DNA from: Pseudomonas anguilliseptica
GTDB taxonomy: Bacteria; Pseudomonadota; Gammaproteobacteria; Pseudomonadales; Pseudomonadaceae
Length of the DNA stretch: 64,000 nucleotides
Direction of reading: 5' to 3'
Assembly (NCBI RefSeq): GCF_900105355.1
Contig: NZ_FNSC01000001.1
Coordinates: forward strand, 4,650,001-4,714,000
The notes under the pieces are model-generated. The model worked only from the letters and a program-made list of their open reading frames with translations. It made no database searches and had not been told where the DNA came from. Positions 47,187 to 57,456 of the stretch are shown here, piece after piece. Within the stretch, counting starts at the first letter, position 1. Each line of letters opens with the position of its first letter. The position numbers and the translations under genes were made by a program.

Positions 47187-47319
47187 TTTACGGTATTGCG
47201 AGCTAGGGTCATGCAAGGCAAAAGCAGGCGAGGAAGCGGAGTTTACTGGCGTAAATGAGCATTCCGAGCCTGCTTTTAACGCAGCAGGGCCGACGCGCAG
47301 CAGACCGAAAACAGGTTCT
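47178..47319. repeat. 142-bp palindromic intergenic repeat
   Basis: Ends AGAACCTG and CAGGTTCT form a perfect 8-bp inverted repeat. Inside, GCAGGCGAGGAAGCGGAG-TTTAC and GTAAATGAGCATTCCGAGCCTGC form a long imperfect hairpin. It fills the space between the convergent crotonase and spermidine-synthase-like genes and touches both stop codons. It resembles dispersed intergenic repeats I remember from other Pseudomonas genomes; no other copy was seen in this window. Confidence 0.65.
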
Positions 47320-48092
47320 CAGGTCGCCGGCCGCACTGCTTTGATCAACGATTCCAGCGAATAACCGAACTGCGGCGCCAATAGCGCATCACGGCGGCGC
47401 AGTTCGTCGAAGTCGATTTCCTGCTCCAGATCCGCCGGCACCAGCAACACCACATTGCCCTCCTTCACCGGGCACTCCCAGTAATGCCGATGGTAGAGAC
47501 CGCGCAGCAGCGGCGCGCCAAGCGGCTTGCCGTCGTTGCCGGCCCACTGGTTGATGATCAGCCAGCCGCCGAGATTGAGCTGCTTCTGGCAGTTTTCCAG
47601 AAAGCGCCAGGCCAGATGCCCAGTCGCCGGACCGTGATCGGTATACAGGTCGACAAACAGCAGGTCGGTCTTTTCCGCGCTTTCCAGCAGTTCCAGCGCA
47701 TCGCCGATACGGATGGTCAGGCGCGGATCATCGGTGAGCCCCATATGTTCCATGGCCAGACGAGGCACATCGGCGCGCAGCTCGATCACCTCGACATCAT
47801 CCAGCGGCAGAAACTTCAGGCAGGCCTGGGTCAGGTTGCCGGCACCAAGGCCGAGAAACAGCGCGCTTTCCGGCTGCTCGTGGCACAGCGCGCCAAGCAG
47901 CATGGCGCGGGTGTAGTCGTATTCCAGCCAGCTGGGGTCCGGCATATAGACGCAGCTCTGCTCAATCGCCTCACCAAATTCGAGAAAGCGGTACGCGCCC
48001 ATTTCGACCACCTGAATCACCCCGAAAGCATCGTGCACTTCGGCGATCAGCAGCGGATCCGGCATCTGCCCAACCGGAGGTAAACCTGGCAT
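47319..48092 (-). CDS. Spermidine synthase-like methyltransferase-fold protein
   Basis: 257-aa Rossmann-fold protein of the polyamine-synthase family. The cofactor loop is LFLGLGAGNLTQACLKFL near residue 80, followed by VEVIELRADVPRLA (acidic ligand) and DLLFVDLYTDHGPATG, which replaces the usual SpeE acceptor-site motif. It lacks the N-terminal beta-barrel of true spermidine synthases, so aminopropyl transfer is not certain. ATG 48092 is chosen for its GGAG at 8 bp; GTG 48101 is the alternative. Divergent from the monooxygenase operon. Confidence 0.8.
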   Translation of the reverse strand: MPGLPPVGQMPDPLLIAEVHDAFGVIQVVEMGAYRFLEFGEAIEQSCVYMPDPSWLEYDYTRAMLLGALCHEQPESALFLGLGAGNLTQACLKFLPLDDVEVIELRADVPRLAMEHMGLTDDPRLTIRIGDALELLESAEKTDLLFVDLYTDHGPATGHLAWRFLENCQKQLNLGGWLIINQWAGNDGKPLGAPLLRGLYHRHYWECPVKEGNVVLLVPADLEQEIDFDELRRRDALLAPQFGYSLESLIKAVRPAT

Positions 48093-48255
48093 CCCGCACA
48101 CTCCACCGTGACATCCCCGACCATTTCGGCCAGAGGAAAGGCGCTAATTGTCATTGAGGCACCCTCCCCCGGTCACGCGATAATTTGCCGCAGTCGGGGG
48201 CGCCGAGTTTATCGTTCTGCGACTACAACAATAAAAACGATTATCGAGGTTTACC

Positions 48256-49596
48256 ATGTACGCCATTATCGGTGCCGGCCCCATGGGGCTGTGTACAGCA
48301 CGTCAGCTGCACAAGCACGGTATCGACTTTGTCGGTTTCGAACTGCACGCGGATGTCGGCGGCCTGTGGGACATCGATAATCCGCACAGCACCATGTACG
48401 ACTCAGCGCACCTGATTTCCTCCAAGGGCACCACCCAGTTCAGCGAATTCCCGATGCGCGCCGAGGTGGCCCCTTACCCGCATCACAGTGAGATGCGCCA
48501 TTACTTCCGCGACTACGCCAAGCACTTCGGCCTGTATACGCACTACCAATTCAATACCCGCGTGGTGGAAATTCAGCGCCTGGACAAGGGCTGGAAGCTG
48601 ATCAGCGAACACAACGGCGTACAGCGTGAATGGCTGTTCGACGGCGTACTGATGGCCAACGGCACCCTGCATACGCCTAACCAGCCAGCACTGCCTGGCA
48701 CGTTTACCGGCGAGCGGATGCACTCCAGCGACTACCGCTCGGCAGCGATGTTCGACGGCAAGCGCGTACTGGTGATCGGCTGCGGCAACTCGGCCTGCGA
48801 TATCGCCGTGGATGCTGTGCATCGCGCCGCCTCGGTGGACCTGTCGGTGCGCCGTGGCTATTACTTTCTGCCCAAGTTCACCCTGGGCCGCCCGACCGAC
48901 ACCCTCGGCGGTGCGATCAAACTGCCGCGCCCGCTCAAACAATTTCTCGACGGCCTGCTAGTGCGCGCGCTGGTCGGCAAGCCGTCGCAGTACGGCCTGC
49001 CCGACCCGGATTACAAACTCTACGAATCACACCCGGTGATGAACTCCCTGGTGCTGCATTACCTCGGCCATGGCGATATCAAGGCGCGCCGCGATGTGGC
49101 CAAGGTGGAAGAGAAACTCGTCACCTTTAGCGATGGCGAGCAGGCCGAGTACGACCTGATTCTGCAAGGCACCGGCTACAAGCTCGACTACCCCTTTATC
49201 GACCGCGCGCACCTTAACTGGCCAAGCAATGCCGGGGCGCCGCAGCTCTACCTCAACGTGTTCCACCCCGAGTACGACGACTTGTTTATGTTGGGCATGG
49301 TCGAAGCCTCGGGCCTCGGCTGGCAGGGCCGCGACGAGCAGGCCGAGCTGGTGGCGCTGTATATCAAGGGCCTGCAAGCCGGTAGCCAGGCGGCCAAAGA
49401 CTTCCAGGCGCTCAAACGCGAACGCGCCGGCATACGCCTGGACGGCGGCTACCAGTACCTGCAACTGGAGCGCATGGCCTACTACGTGCACAAGGACAGC
49501 TATCGTCAGAGCATCGCGCAGCACAGCAATAGCCTGCGCGCCGGTTTGGCTGCGCGGCCCGCTGTCGCCAGCCGTCCTGCCGAAGGAAGCCTGTGA
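48256..49596 (+). CDS. Flavin-containing monooxygenase (FMO/BVMO-like)
   Basis: 446-aa group B flavoprotein monooxygenase. The FAD motif is YAIIGAGPMGLCTARQL at residues 2-18. An FMO-type linker (VGGLWDIDNPHSTMYDSAHL) and the NADPH motif VLVIGCGNSACDIAVD near residue 170 follow, then a conserved LILQGTGYKLDYPF. It would oxygenate a nucleophilic N or S, or a ketone (Baeyer-Villiger), with O2 and NADPH. First gene of a five-gene operon in which each stop overlaps the next start; TGA 49594-49596 shares one base with the ATG of the BASS gene. The substrate is unknown. Confidence 0.87.
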   Translation: MYAIIGAGPMGLCTARQLHKHGIDFVGFELHADVGGLWDIDNPHSTMYDSAHLISSKGTTQFSEFPMRAEVAPYPHHSEMRHYFRDYAKHFGLYTHYQFNTRVVEIQRLDKGWKLISEHNGVQREWLFDGVLMANGTLHTPNQPALPGTFTGERMHSSDYRSAAMFDGKRVLVIGCGNSACDIAVDAVHRAASVDLSVRRGYYFLPKFTLGRPTDTLGGAIKLPRPLKQFLDGLLVRALVGKPSQYGLPDPDYKLYESHPVMNSLVLHYLGHGDIKARRDVAKVEEKLVTFSDGEQAEYDLILQGTGYKLDYPFIDRAHLNWPSNAGAPQLYLNVFHPEYDDLFMLGMVEASGLGWQGRDEQAELVALYIKGLQAGSQAAKDFQALKRERAGIRLDGGYQYLQLERMAYYVHKDSYRQSIAQHSNSLRAGLAARPAVASRPAEGSL

Positions 49597-50531
49597 TGGA
49601 ACCGGTAAATATCCAGTTCGACCCCAGCAGCCTGGTGCTGATCAATATCATCCTTGCGGTGATGATGTTCGGCGTCTCGCTGGATCTGCGCCTGGATGAC
49701 TTCAAGCGCATCGTTCGCGAGCCCAAGGCACCGGTCATTGGTCTGCTCGCGCAGTTCGTTCTGCTGCCAGCGCTGACCTGCCTGGCCTGCTGGGCGCTGC
49801 GCATCGAGCCGATGCTGGCCCTAGGCATGATGCTGGTGGCGGCCTGCCCCGGCGGCAGCTTCTCCAACATCATGACCTGGATGGCCCGTGGTAACGTCGC
49901 GGTCTCGGTGAGCATGACGGCGGTATCCAGCCTCGCTGCCAGCGTGCTGACACCACTGAATTTCGGCTTCTACGCCTGGCTCAATCCGCTGACCCGGCCC
50001 CTGCTGACGCAGATCGCCATGGAGCCGGTCAGCCTGTTGCTGTTGGTGCTGCTGGTGCTCGGCCTGCCACTGATCGCCGGCATGTGGGTTGGCCGGCGCT
50101 TTCCCGGCCTGTCACTCAAGGTGGAAAAGCCGCTACGCGTCTTTGCCCTGCTGGTGATGCTGGCCTTCGTCACCCTGGCCTTCAGCCGCAATTTCGACCA
50201 GTTCATTACGCATTTCCATCTGTTCTTCTGGTTGGTGGTGGCGCACAACGCCCTGGCATTGGCGGTGGGCTACGGGTGCGCGCGGCTATCCGGGCTGCCG
50301 GCAGCAGATCGCCGGGCGATTACCCTGGAAGTCGGTATTCAGAACTCTGCCCTGGGCCTGGTGATCATCTTCACCTTCTTCCCACAGGCCAGCAGCATGT
50401 TGCTGATCGCCGCGTTCTGGGGCTGCTGGCACCTGGTCAGCGGCCTGACCCTGGCCTTTATCTGGTCCCGTCAGCCACCTGCTGGCTTGCCGCTCACACC
50501 TGCGGCTCTGGTCAGCGCTGGAGAAAAATAA
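49596..50531 (+). CDS. Bile acid:sodium symporter (BASS) family transporter
   Basis: 311-aa membrane protein with about ten hydrophobic segments. BASS signatures are LVAACPGGSFSNIMTWMARGNVAVSVSMTA (split over two lines of the crossover motif) and LEVGIQNSALGLVIIF. It probably imports the organic acid handled by the operon, with sodium. It overlaps the monooxygenase stop (TGATG) and its TAA shares a base with the SDR ATG (TAATG). It belongs to another branch than the BASS protein at 16960. Confidence 0.87.
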   Translation: MEPVNIQFDPSSLVLINIILAVMMFGVSLDLRLDDFKRIVREPKAPVIGLLAQFVLLPALTCLACWALRIEPMLALGMMLVAACPGGSFSNIMTWMARGNVAVSVSMTAVSSLAASVLTPLNFGFYAWLNPLTRPLLTQIAMEPVSLLLLVLLVLGLPLIAGMWVGRRFPGLSLKVEKPLRVFALLVMLAFVTLAFSRNFDQFITHFHLFFWLVVAHNALALAVGYGCARLSGLPAADRRAITLEVGIQNSALGLVIIFTFFPQASSMLLIAAFWGCWHLVSGLTLAFIWSRQPPAGLPLTPAALVSAGEK

Positions 50532-51313
50532 TGCACACCATCTTGATCACCGGGGCCGCCAGCGGCCTCGGCTGGGAGCTTGCGCGCGCCTATCACGGCC
50601 AAGGCTGCAACCTGCTGCTCACCGACATCAATGCAGCCGGCCTGAGCACGCGGGTAAATGAACTGGGCGCCGAACGGGTAATCGGCCTGCCCGGTGATAT
50701 CACCGACCCGCACCTGCATCAGCAATTACTGCAGGCCTGCAGCGAGCGTTTCGGCCGCCTCGACGTGCTGATCAACAACGCCGGCATCACCCACCGCTCG
50801 CCCACCCTGCACACCGACCCCGCCGTGTTTCGCAAGGTCATGGCCGTCGATTACCAGGCGCCCGTGGAACTGCCCCTGAGCGCCTTACCACTTTTGCGCC
50901 GGAGCCGTGGCCAGGTCATCGCCATTGGTTCCATGGCCGGCTGGATGCCGGTGCTCGGCCGCGCCGGCTATTGCGCGGCGAAAAGCGCTTTGGGCCAGTT
51001 CTTCGAAGTACTGCGCGCAGAAATCGCCCGCGACGGCATCAAGATGCTGCTGGTCTACCCAAGCTTTCTCGACACGCCCATCGAACAGAATGCCCTCGGT
51101 GGCGACGGCAAGCAGGCGCAACACGGCCGCTCGACCATCGGCCAGATACGCGGCGCCGACTGGATGGCCGCGCAGATTCTCCAGGCCCAAGTGCAAGGCC
51201 GCGAACGCCTGTTCCCCGACCGTGGCAGCTGGCTGGCCAGCCTGCTCTGGCGCATCGCCCCCGGTTTCTACTACCGCAAGATGAGCGCGCGCTTCGCCGG
51301 GGAGATGGGCTGA
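50531..51313 (+). CDS. Short-chain dehydrogenase/reductase in monooxygenase operon
   Basis: 260-aa SDR with TGAASGLG near residue 8, DINAAG after the second strand (NAD preference), NNAGITH near 84 and catalytic Ser/Tyr/Lys in IGSMAGWMPVLGRAGYCAAKSA. The basic C-terminus (WRIAPGFYYRKMSARF) suggests membrane contact. It may interconvert an alcohol and the ketone used by the monooxygenase; this is inference from the operon. A longer frame upstream overlaps the BASS gene and is not used. Its TGA shares a base with the next ATG. Confidence 0.86.
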   Translation: MHTILITGAASGLGWELARAYHGQGCNLLLTDINAAGLSTRVNELGAERVIGLPGDITDPHLHQQLLQACSERFGRLDVLINNAGITHRSPTLHTDPAVFRKVMAVDYQAPVELPLSALPLLRRSRGQVIAIGSMAGWMPVLGRAGYCAAKSALGQFFEVLRAEIARDGIKMLLVYPSFLDTPIEQNALGGDGKQAQHGRSTIGQIRGADWMAAQILQAQVQGRERLFPDRGSWLASLLWRIAPGFYYRKMSARFAGEMG

Positions 51314-52053
51314 TGGAGATTGTCTGGCTGGCCCTGGCCGGTTTTATCCTGCTGGCGTACACCCTGGAGGCGATCACCGGTTTCGGCAGCATCGTGATTG
51401 CCCTGTCACTGGGCGCCTTGCTGCTGCCCATTGACCAGCTGCTGCCAGTGCTGGTGCCGCTGAATATCTGCATGACCGGTTACCTGGTCTGGCGACATCG
51501 GCAGATGATCGACCGGCGCCTGCTGCTGGGCATGATCCTGCCGGGCATGGTCGTCGGCACCCTGCTCGGTTATGCCCTGCTGCCCTTCCTCGATGCGGCC
51601 CTGGCCAAGCGCCTGTTTGGCGCACTGGTGCTGTGGTTTGCCGCTCGCGAACTGTGGCGCCTGCGTCACGCAGCCGTGCAACCCGTGCACCCCCTGTGGC
51701 TCAGCCGCCTGCTCAGCCTGTGCGCTGGCGTCAGCCATGGCCTGTTTGCCTCCGGGGGGCCGCTGCTGGTGTTCGCCCTGGCCGGTACGCAACTGGACAA
51801 GGCGCGCCTGCGCGCCACCCTGGTCACGGTGTGGTTCACCCTCAACAGCCTGCTGACCCTGGCCTTTCTGCTCGACGGCCGCCTACTCCCTGCGCTGCCG
51901 CAAGTCGCCAGCTACGCGCCTCTGCTGCTGATCGGCGTGTGGCTGGGTGAGCGCCTGCACCAGCGCTTCAACGAACAGCATTTCCGCATTGCCATCTACC
52001 TGTTGCTGCTGGTCACCGGCGGCCTGCTGCTCGCGCCCTGGAGTCTGCTATGA
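51313..52053 (+). CDS. TauE/SafE (TSUP) family sulfite/organosulfonate exporter-like protein
   Basis: 246-aa membrane protein with seven to eight hydrophobic segments. The two TSUP half-repeats are seen as YTLEAITGFGSIVIALSLGAL and LCAGVSHGLFASGGPLLVFAL. The family moves sulfite, sulfoacetate and other organic anions. It overlaps both neighbours: TGATG with the SDR and ATGA with the amidohydrolase. Together with the BASS protein it gives this operon two different anion transporters. Confidence 0.85.
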   Translation: MEIVWLALAGFILLAYTLEAITGFGSIVIALSLGALLLPIDQLLPVLVPLNICMTGYLVWRHRQMIDRRLLLGMILPGMVVGTLLGYALLPFLDAALAKRLFGALVLWFAARELWRLRHAAVQPVHPLWLSRLLSLCAGVSHGLFASGGPLLVFALAGTQLDKARLRATLVTVWFTLNSLLTLAFLLDGRLLPALPQVASYAPLLLIGVWLGERLHQRFNEQHFRIAIYLLLLVTGGLLLAPWSLL

Positions 52054-53759
52054 GCTTTGACATCATCATCAAGAATGGTCTGTATTTCGATGGAACAGGC
52101 ACACCCGGTGCGCGGCGGCATATCGGCATCAAGGACGGACGTATCGATGTGCTCAGCCTCAGCCCCCTGGATGAAAGTGGCTGCCCCGAGGTGCTGGATG
52201 CCGCTGGCAAGTGGGTAACGCCAGGCTTTCTGGAAATCCACTCGCACTACGACGCCGAAGTGATCGCCGCACCCGCATTGAAGGAATCGGTGCGCCATGG
52301 CGTCACCAGCGTGACCATCGGCTCCTGCTCGATCAGTATGGTGCTGGCTGATGCAGAGGACTGCTCGGACCTGTTCACCCGCGTCGAGGCGGTGCCGCGC
52401 GAATACGTGCTGCCGATCCTGCAGGAGAAGAAGACCTGGCGCGACGCCGCCGGCTACCGCGCCTTCTACGACCAGCAGCCGCTGGGACCGAACGTCAGCT
52501 CCTTCCTCGGCCACTCCGAACTGCGCGTGGCGGTGATGGGACTGGAACGGGCCACGAGCAAGATCAAACCGACTGAAGCCGAGTTGCAGCGCATGGAACA
52601 GCTGCTGGAAGAGGCGCTGGACGCCGGCTGCATTGGCCTGTCGGTGATGACCACCAAGCTGGACAAGATGGACGGCGACCGCGCCTGGTCCAGCCCGCGG
52701 CCCTCGACCTTTGCCAGCTGGACCGAGTTCTCCCGCCTGTTTGCGGTGCTGCGCCGGCGTGGTGCGGTGCTGCAGGGCGCGCCGGACGCGGTGACCAAGG
52801 TCAACGTGTTCGCCTTCCTCTACCAGGCCCACGGCTGGTTTAGAAAGCCGCTGAAGTGCTCGATGCTCACCGCGCTGGACCTGAAATCTCAGCCGCTGCT
52901 GCACCGTTTCACCCGCCTCTCCGGCTGGCTGGCCAACCGCGTGCTGCGCGGCCATTTCCGCTGGCAGACCCTGCCCGCGCCCTTCACCCTGCGCCTGGAA
53001 GGGCTGAACGTGAACGCGTTTGAAGAGTTCGGCGCGGGCGAGATTCTGCGCAATATCAAGGACCCGGACGAGCTGTACGCCAAGGTGCTGGAGCCGGAGT
53101 TCCGTGCCCTGTTCAAGAAGCAGGTCAAGGCCGTGCTGACCAAGGGTTTGTGGCACCGCGACTTCTCCGACTGCTGGGTGACCGAATGCCCGGACGCCAG
53201 TCTAATCGGCAAGAACTTCAAGCAGCTCGGCGCCGCCTGCGGCCTGGACCCGGTGGACGCCTACTTCGAGCTGGCCTGCCAGTACCGCGAGGCGCTGAAG
53301 TGGAGCACCTGCTACGGCAACCAGCGCGAGGCGGTGATGCACAAGCTGCTGGCCAGCCCCTGGACCCAGCCGGGATTCGCCGACTCGGGCGCACACCTGC
53401 GCTCCATCGCTCAGTACAACTTCCCGCTGCGCTTCCTTAAATACGTGCGTGACGCCGAACTGGCCGGCACGCCGTTTATGGACATGGGTCGCGCTATCAA
53501 TCGCCTGAGTGGCGAGCTGGCGGACTTTATCGGGGTGGACGCCGGCACTATCCGTGTTGGCGACCGTGCTGATGTGGTGATCGTCAACCCGGCCGGGCTG
53601 ACCGATGAGCTGGACGAGATACATGAGGCGCGGATGGAGGTGCTCGGCCTGGAGCGGGTGGTCAAACGCAATGACGCGGCGGTCGACGCCACCCGGATCA
53701 ACGGCCGTATCGCCTACCGTCGCGGCAGCGAGTTCCCGCAAGAGCTAGGGATCCTCTGA
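52050..53759 (+). CDS. Amidohydrolase (N-acyl-D-amino-acid deacylase type), 3' end replaced by IS
   Basis: 569 aa as written. Metal motif EIHSHYDAE (HxH type) is near residue 66, with VTSVTIGSCSISM and ALDAGCIGLSVMT after it. The C-terminal metal and closing strands are in FADSGAHLRSIAQYNF and RVGDRADVVIVNPAGLTDE. Such enzymes cut N-acyl-D-amino acids, dihydropyrimidines or related amides. IS copy 3 is inserted at CTAG 53745-53748, and the final GIL and stop come from the junction and the IS end. Joining 53748 to 54945 restores 596 aa ending NGFRPVTT. The catalytic domain is complete, so some activity may remain. Last gene of the operon. Confidence 0.87.
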   Translation: MSFDIIIKNGLYFDGTGTPGARRHIGIKDGRIDVLSLSPLDESGCPEVLDAAGKWVTPGFLEIHSHYDAEVIAAPALKESVRHGVTSVTIGSCSISMVLADAEDCSDLFTRVEAVPREYVLPILQEKKTWRDAAGYRAFYDQQPLGPNVSSFLGHSELRVAVMGLERATSKIKPTEAELQRMEQLLEEALDAGCIGLSVMTTKLDKMDGDRAWSSPRPSTFASWTEFSRLFAVLRRRGAVLQGAPDAVTKVNVFAFLYQAHGWFRKPLKCSMLTALDLKSQPLLHRFTRLSGWLANRVLRGHFRWQTLPAPFTLRLEGLNVNAFEEFGAGEILRNIKDPDELYAKVLEPEFRALFKKQVKAVLTKGLWHRDFSDCWVTECPDASLIGKNFKQLGAACGLDPVDAYFELACQYREALKWSTCYGNQREAVMHKLLASPWTQPGFADSGAHLRSIAQYNFPLRFLKYVRDAELAGTPFMDMGRAINRLSGELADFIGVDAGTIRVGDRADVVIVNPAGLTDELDEIHEARMEVLGLERVVKRNDAAVDATRINGRIAYRRGSEFPQELGIL

Positions 53760-54944
53760 AGTAGCCATGCATTTCTGGCTGACGTCAGCCTCTGCTGATT
53801 TCGAAAGTGATAAATCGATCAAAAACGATCAGATTACCGGCTCATTTCTGTGTTTTTAGCCGCCGCGAGCACCTCGCGGCAGCCATTTCCAGCATTACGG
53901 GCGCACCTCTCCTGCATTCGTCAGTAAATGTCGGCGCGCCATCCACAGATTTGACAGCGCGAATAAAGTCACCAGTTGCGCCGTGTTTTTGACCAGGCCA
54001 CGGAAGCGCGTCTTCACATAACCGAACTGACGCTTGATCACCCGAAACGGATGCTCGACCTTGGCTCGCACTTGGGCCTTGGCCTTCTCGATTTTGCGCT
54101 TGGCTTTGTACAGCGCGCTGCGCTTACCGAGTTTCTTGTAAGTGCTACGCCGTGCTGCAACCTGCCAGATCACTTGACGGCCCTCATGCTCGGGGCGCTT
54201 CTCGACACCGGTATATCCGGCATCGGCCCCCACCATGTTTTCCTCGCCGTGCAGCAGCTTATCGACCTGGGTGACATCCGCCACGTTGGCGGCAGTACCC
54301 ACCACGCTGTGCACCAAGCCAGACTCGTCATCCACCCCGATGTGCGCCTTCATGCCGAAGTAATACTGATTGCCTTTCTTGGTTGAGTGCATCTCAGGGT
54401 CACGCTTACCGTTCTTGTTCTTGGTTGAACTCGGCGCGTTGATCAGCGTGGCATCGACGATGGTGCCTTGGCGCAGCGACAAACCACGGTCACCCAGGTA
54501 GCCATTGATCACGGCCAGGATGCCGGCAGCCAGTTCGTGTGTTTCCAGCAAGCGGCGGAAGTTGAGGATGGTGGTTTCGTCAGGAATGCGCTCCAGAGTC
54601 AGCCCGGCAAACTGGCGTAGGATGGTGGTCTCGTACAGCGCCTCTTCCATCGCCGGATCGCTGTAACCGAACCAGTTTTGCATCAGATGCACTCGCAGCA
54701 TCGCCATCAGCGGATAGGACGGTCGGCCGCCTTCACCCTTTGGATAATGCGGCTCGATCAAAGCGATCAACCCTTTCCATGGCACTACCCGATCCATCTC
54801 GATCAGGAACAATTCTTTGCGGGTCTGCTTGCGCTTGCCGGCATACTCGGCGTCGGCGAAGGTCATCTGCTTCATCGGAAAACTCGGCGGGTGGAGTGCG
54901 GATATTTTGCCAAAATCAGGAAGTCTTTTTCAGACCATCCCTAG
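53745..54944 (-). mobile_element. IS5-family insertion sequence, copy 3, with CTAG target duplication
   Basis: A 1192-bp element (53749-54940) flanked by CTAG at 53745-53748 and 54941-54944. The ends read GGATCCTCTGAAGTAG and the complement of GGATGGTCTGAAAAAG. It has replaced the last 30 codons of the amidohydrolase gene and lies opposite to that gene. Confidence 0.92.
53895..54875 (-). CDS. IS5-family transposase, copy 3
   Basis: 326 aa with all three DDE residues in the same places as copy 1. Marker differences are RPSYPLMAML, LLETHELAAG, KNKNGKRDPEMHSTKKG and the final GEVRP. Frame intact. Confidence 0.95.
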   Translation of the reverse strand: MKQMTFADAEYAGKRKQTRKELFLIEMDRVVPWKGLIALIEPHYPKGEGGRPSYPLMAMLRVHLMQNWFGYSDPAMEEALYETTILRQFAGLTLERIPDETTILNFRRLLETHELAAGILAVINGYLGDRGLSLRQGTIVDATLINAPSSTKNKNGKRDPEMHSTKKGNQYYFGMKAHIGVDDESGLVHSVVGTAANVADVTQVDKLLHGEENMVGADAGYTGVEKRPEHEGRQVIWQVAARRSTYKKLGKRSALYKAKRKIEKAKAQVRAKVEHPFRVIKRQFGYVKTRFRGLVKNTAQLVTLFALSNLWMARRHLLTNAGEVRP

Positions 54945-55036
54945 GCAAGCTGCAGGGCTTTGGCTGCTTTCTGCCGGGGCGTGACGTATTGCCACGCACG
55001 GCAACCACCAACGGCTTCAGGCCTGTCACTACCTGA
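54945..55036 (+). pseudogene. Severed 3' end of the amidohydrolase gene
   Basis: Continues the amidohydrolase frame across IS copy 3: CTA G plus GC AAG gives LGKLQGFGCFLPGRD, then VLPRTATTNGFRPVTT and TGA at 55034-55036. It has no start or ribosome site of its own. Confidence 0.85.
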
Positions 55037-55124
55037 GCCGCACGTCACCATGCAGCGGCTCTATCGCGCCTATCGGCTTGAAGCGTCCGGCTTATCGGTT
55101 ACCATGCCCGTCCGCCTAAATTGA

Positions 55125-56489
<1,365 letters not shown>

Positions 56490-56543
56490 CGGCGGCTGCT
56501 CGCCCCGCTGCTACGCTGCAAAAGGCGCAGCAGCGGGATTCAT

Positions 56544-57455
56544 TCAGGCAATCAGGCGTTCACGCAAACGTCCGAGCATGCCCAACAAACTGCCGACCTT
56601 CTCACGTTCGCGATCATCAACAGGTTGCTGCGCCAGTCGTGTGACCACCTGTGCCGGCTGCGCACGCCAGATCTGCGCCTGTTCGGCCGCTGCCAACAAG
56701 CCCTTGTCGAACAGACCGCGCCGAATCGGTTTGGGCAGGTAACGGAAAATCTGCGCCTCATTGATCAGTTTGAGCAGCGCCTGGGTATCGCAGAACGGCG
56801 TCACCACCAGACTGAGCAGACGCGGATGGGCCTGGGCCAGGCTTTTCAGCAGCGGCGCGGTGTCCTCCCCGGCGACTTGCAGGTCACTGATCAACAGATC
56901 AATCGGCTGGCTGTTAAGCAACATCACGGCGTCGCTCAGCGATGCCGCGCGCAGCAGGCGATGACCGCCGGCCACGCAGAACTCTGCCACCACATCCAGG
57001 GTCGATGCATCCTCATCCAGGAGCAGCACATTGAGCGCCGCCTGCGGTATAGCTGCAGACGCTTTCGGCGTCTGCAACTGGCGCGCGGCAATCTGCGCGG
57101 CCTGGCGCAAGGTAAAGGCCATTTCCTGCTGATCCCAGGGCTTGGTCAGGTAACGGAAGATGCCACCACTGTTGAGCGCCTCCACGGCTGCATTCAGCTC
57201 CGAGTAGCCGGTCAGCAGAATGCGCAGGGTATCGGGAGCAATCTCACGTGCCTGGGCCAGCAGTTCGGCGCCGCTCATTTGCGGCATACGCTGGTCACTG
57301 ACGATTATTTGCACACGCTCGCTTCTCAGCCGTTCCAGGGCGCGACGCGGGTCGCTCTCGGCCAGCACCTCATACTCGCGGCGAAACTGCAGGGCCAGGC
57401 TGCGCAGAATGCGCTCTTCGTCGTCGACAAACAGAATACGAATCGGCTCGCTCAT
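56544..57455 (-). CDS. Response regulator with two receiver domains
   Basis: 303 aa. Receiver 1 (residues 4-120) is complete: acidic pocket VDDEE, phospho-Asp in IIVSDQRMPQMSG, Thr in LLTGY and Lys in LTKPW, like RpfG-type receivers. Receiver 2 (about 138-255) keeps Asp in LLISDLQ and Lys in LPKPI but is degenerate. No output domain follows; the C-terminal 50 residues are helical. It is encoded just after the CBS-domain kinase (1-bp gap), its probable phosphodonor. The start is ATG 57455 (MSEPIRILFV); GTG 57464 overlaps the kinase gene. Confidence 0.86.
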   Translation of the reverse strand: MSEPIRILFVDDEERILRSLALQFRREYEVLAESDPRRALERLRSERVQIIVSDQRMPQMSGAELLAQAREIAPDTLRILLTGYSELNAAVEALNSGGIFRYLTKPWDQQEMAFTLRQAAQIAARQLQTPKASAAIPQAALNVLLLDEDASTLDVVAEFCVAGGHRLLRAASLSDAVMLLNSQPIDLLISDLQVAGEDTAPLLKSLAQAHPRLLSLVVTPFCDTQALLKLINEAQIFRYLPKPIRRGLFDKGLLAAAEQAQIWRAQPAQVVTRLAQQPVDDREREKVGSLLGMLGRLRERLIA

Positions 57456-57456
57456 A

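Noticed and set aside
50084..51313. 409-codon frame as a longer SDR protein
   Set aside because: Its first 149 codons are an alternate frame of the BASS transporter gene; the SDR begins at 50531 with the TGAASGLG motif right after.
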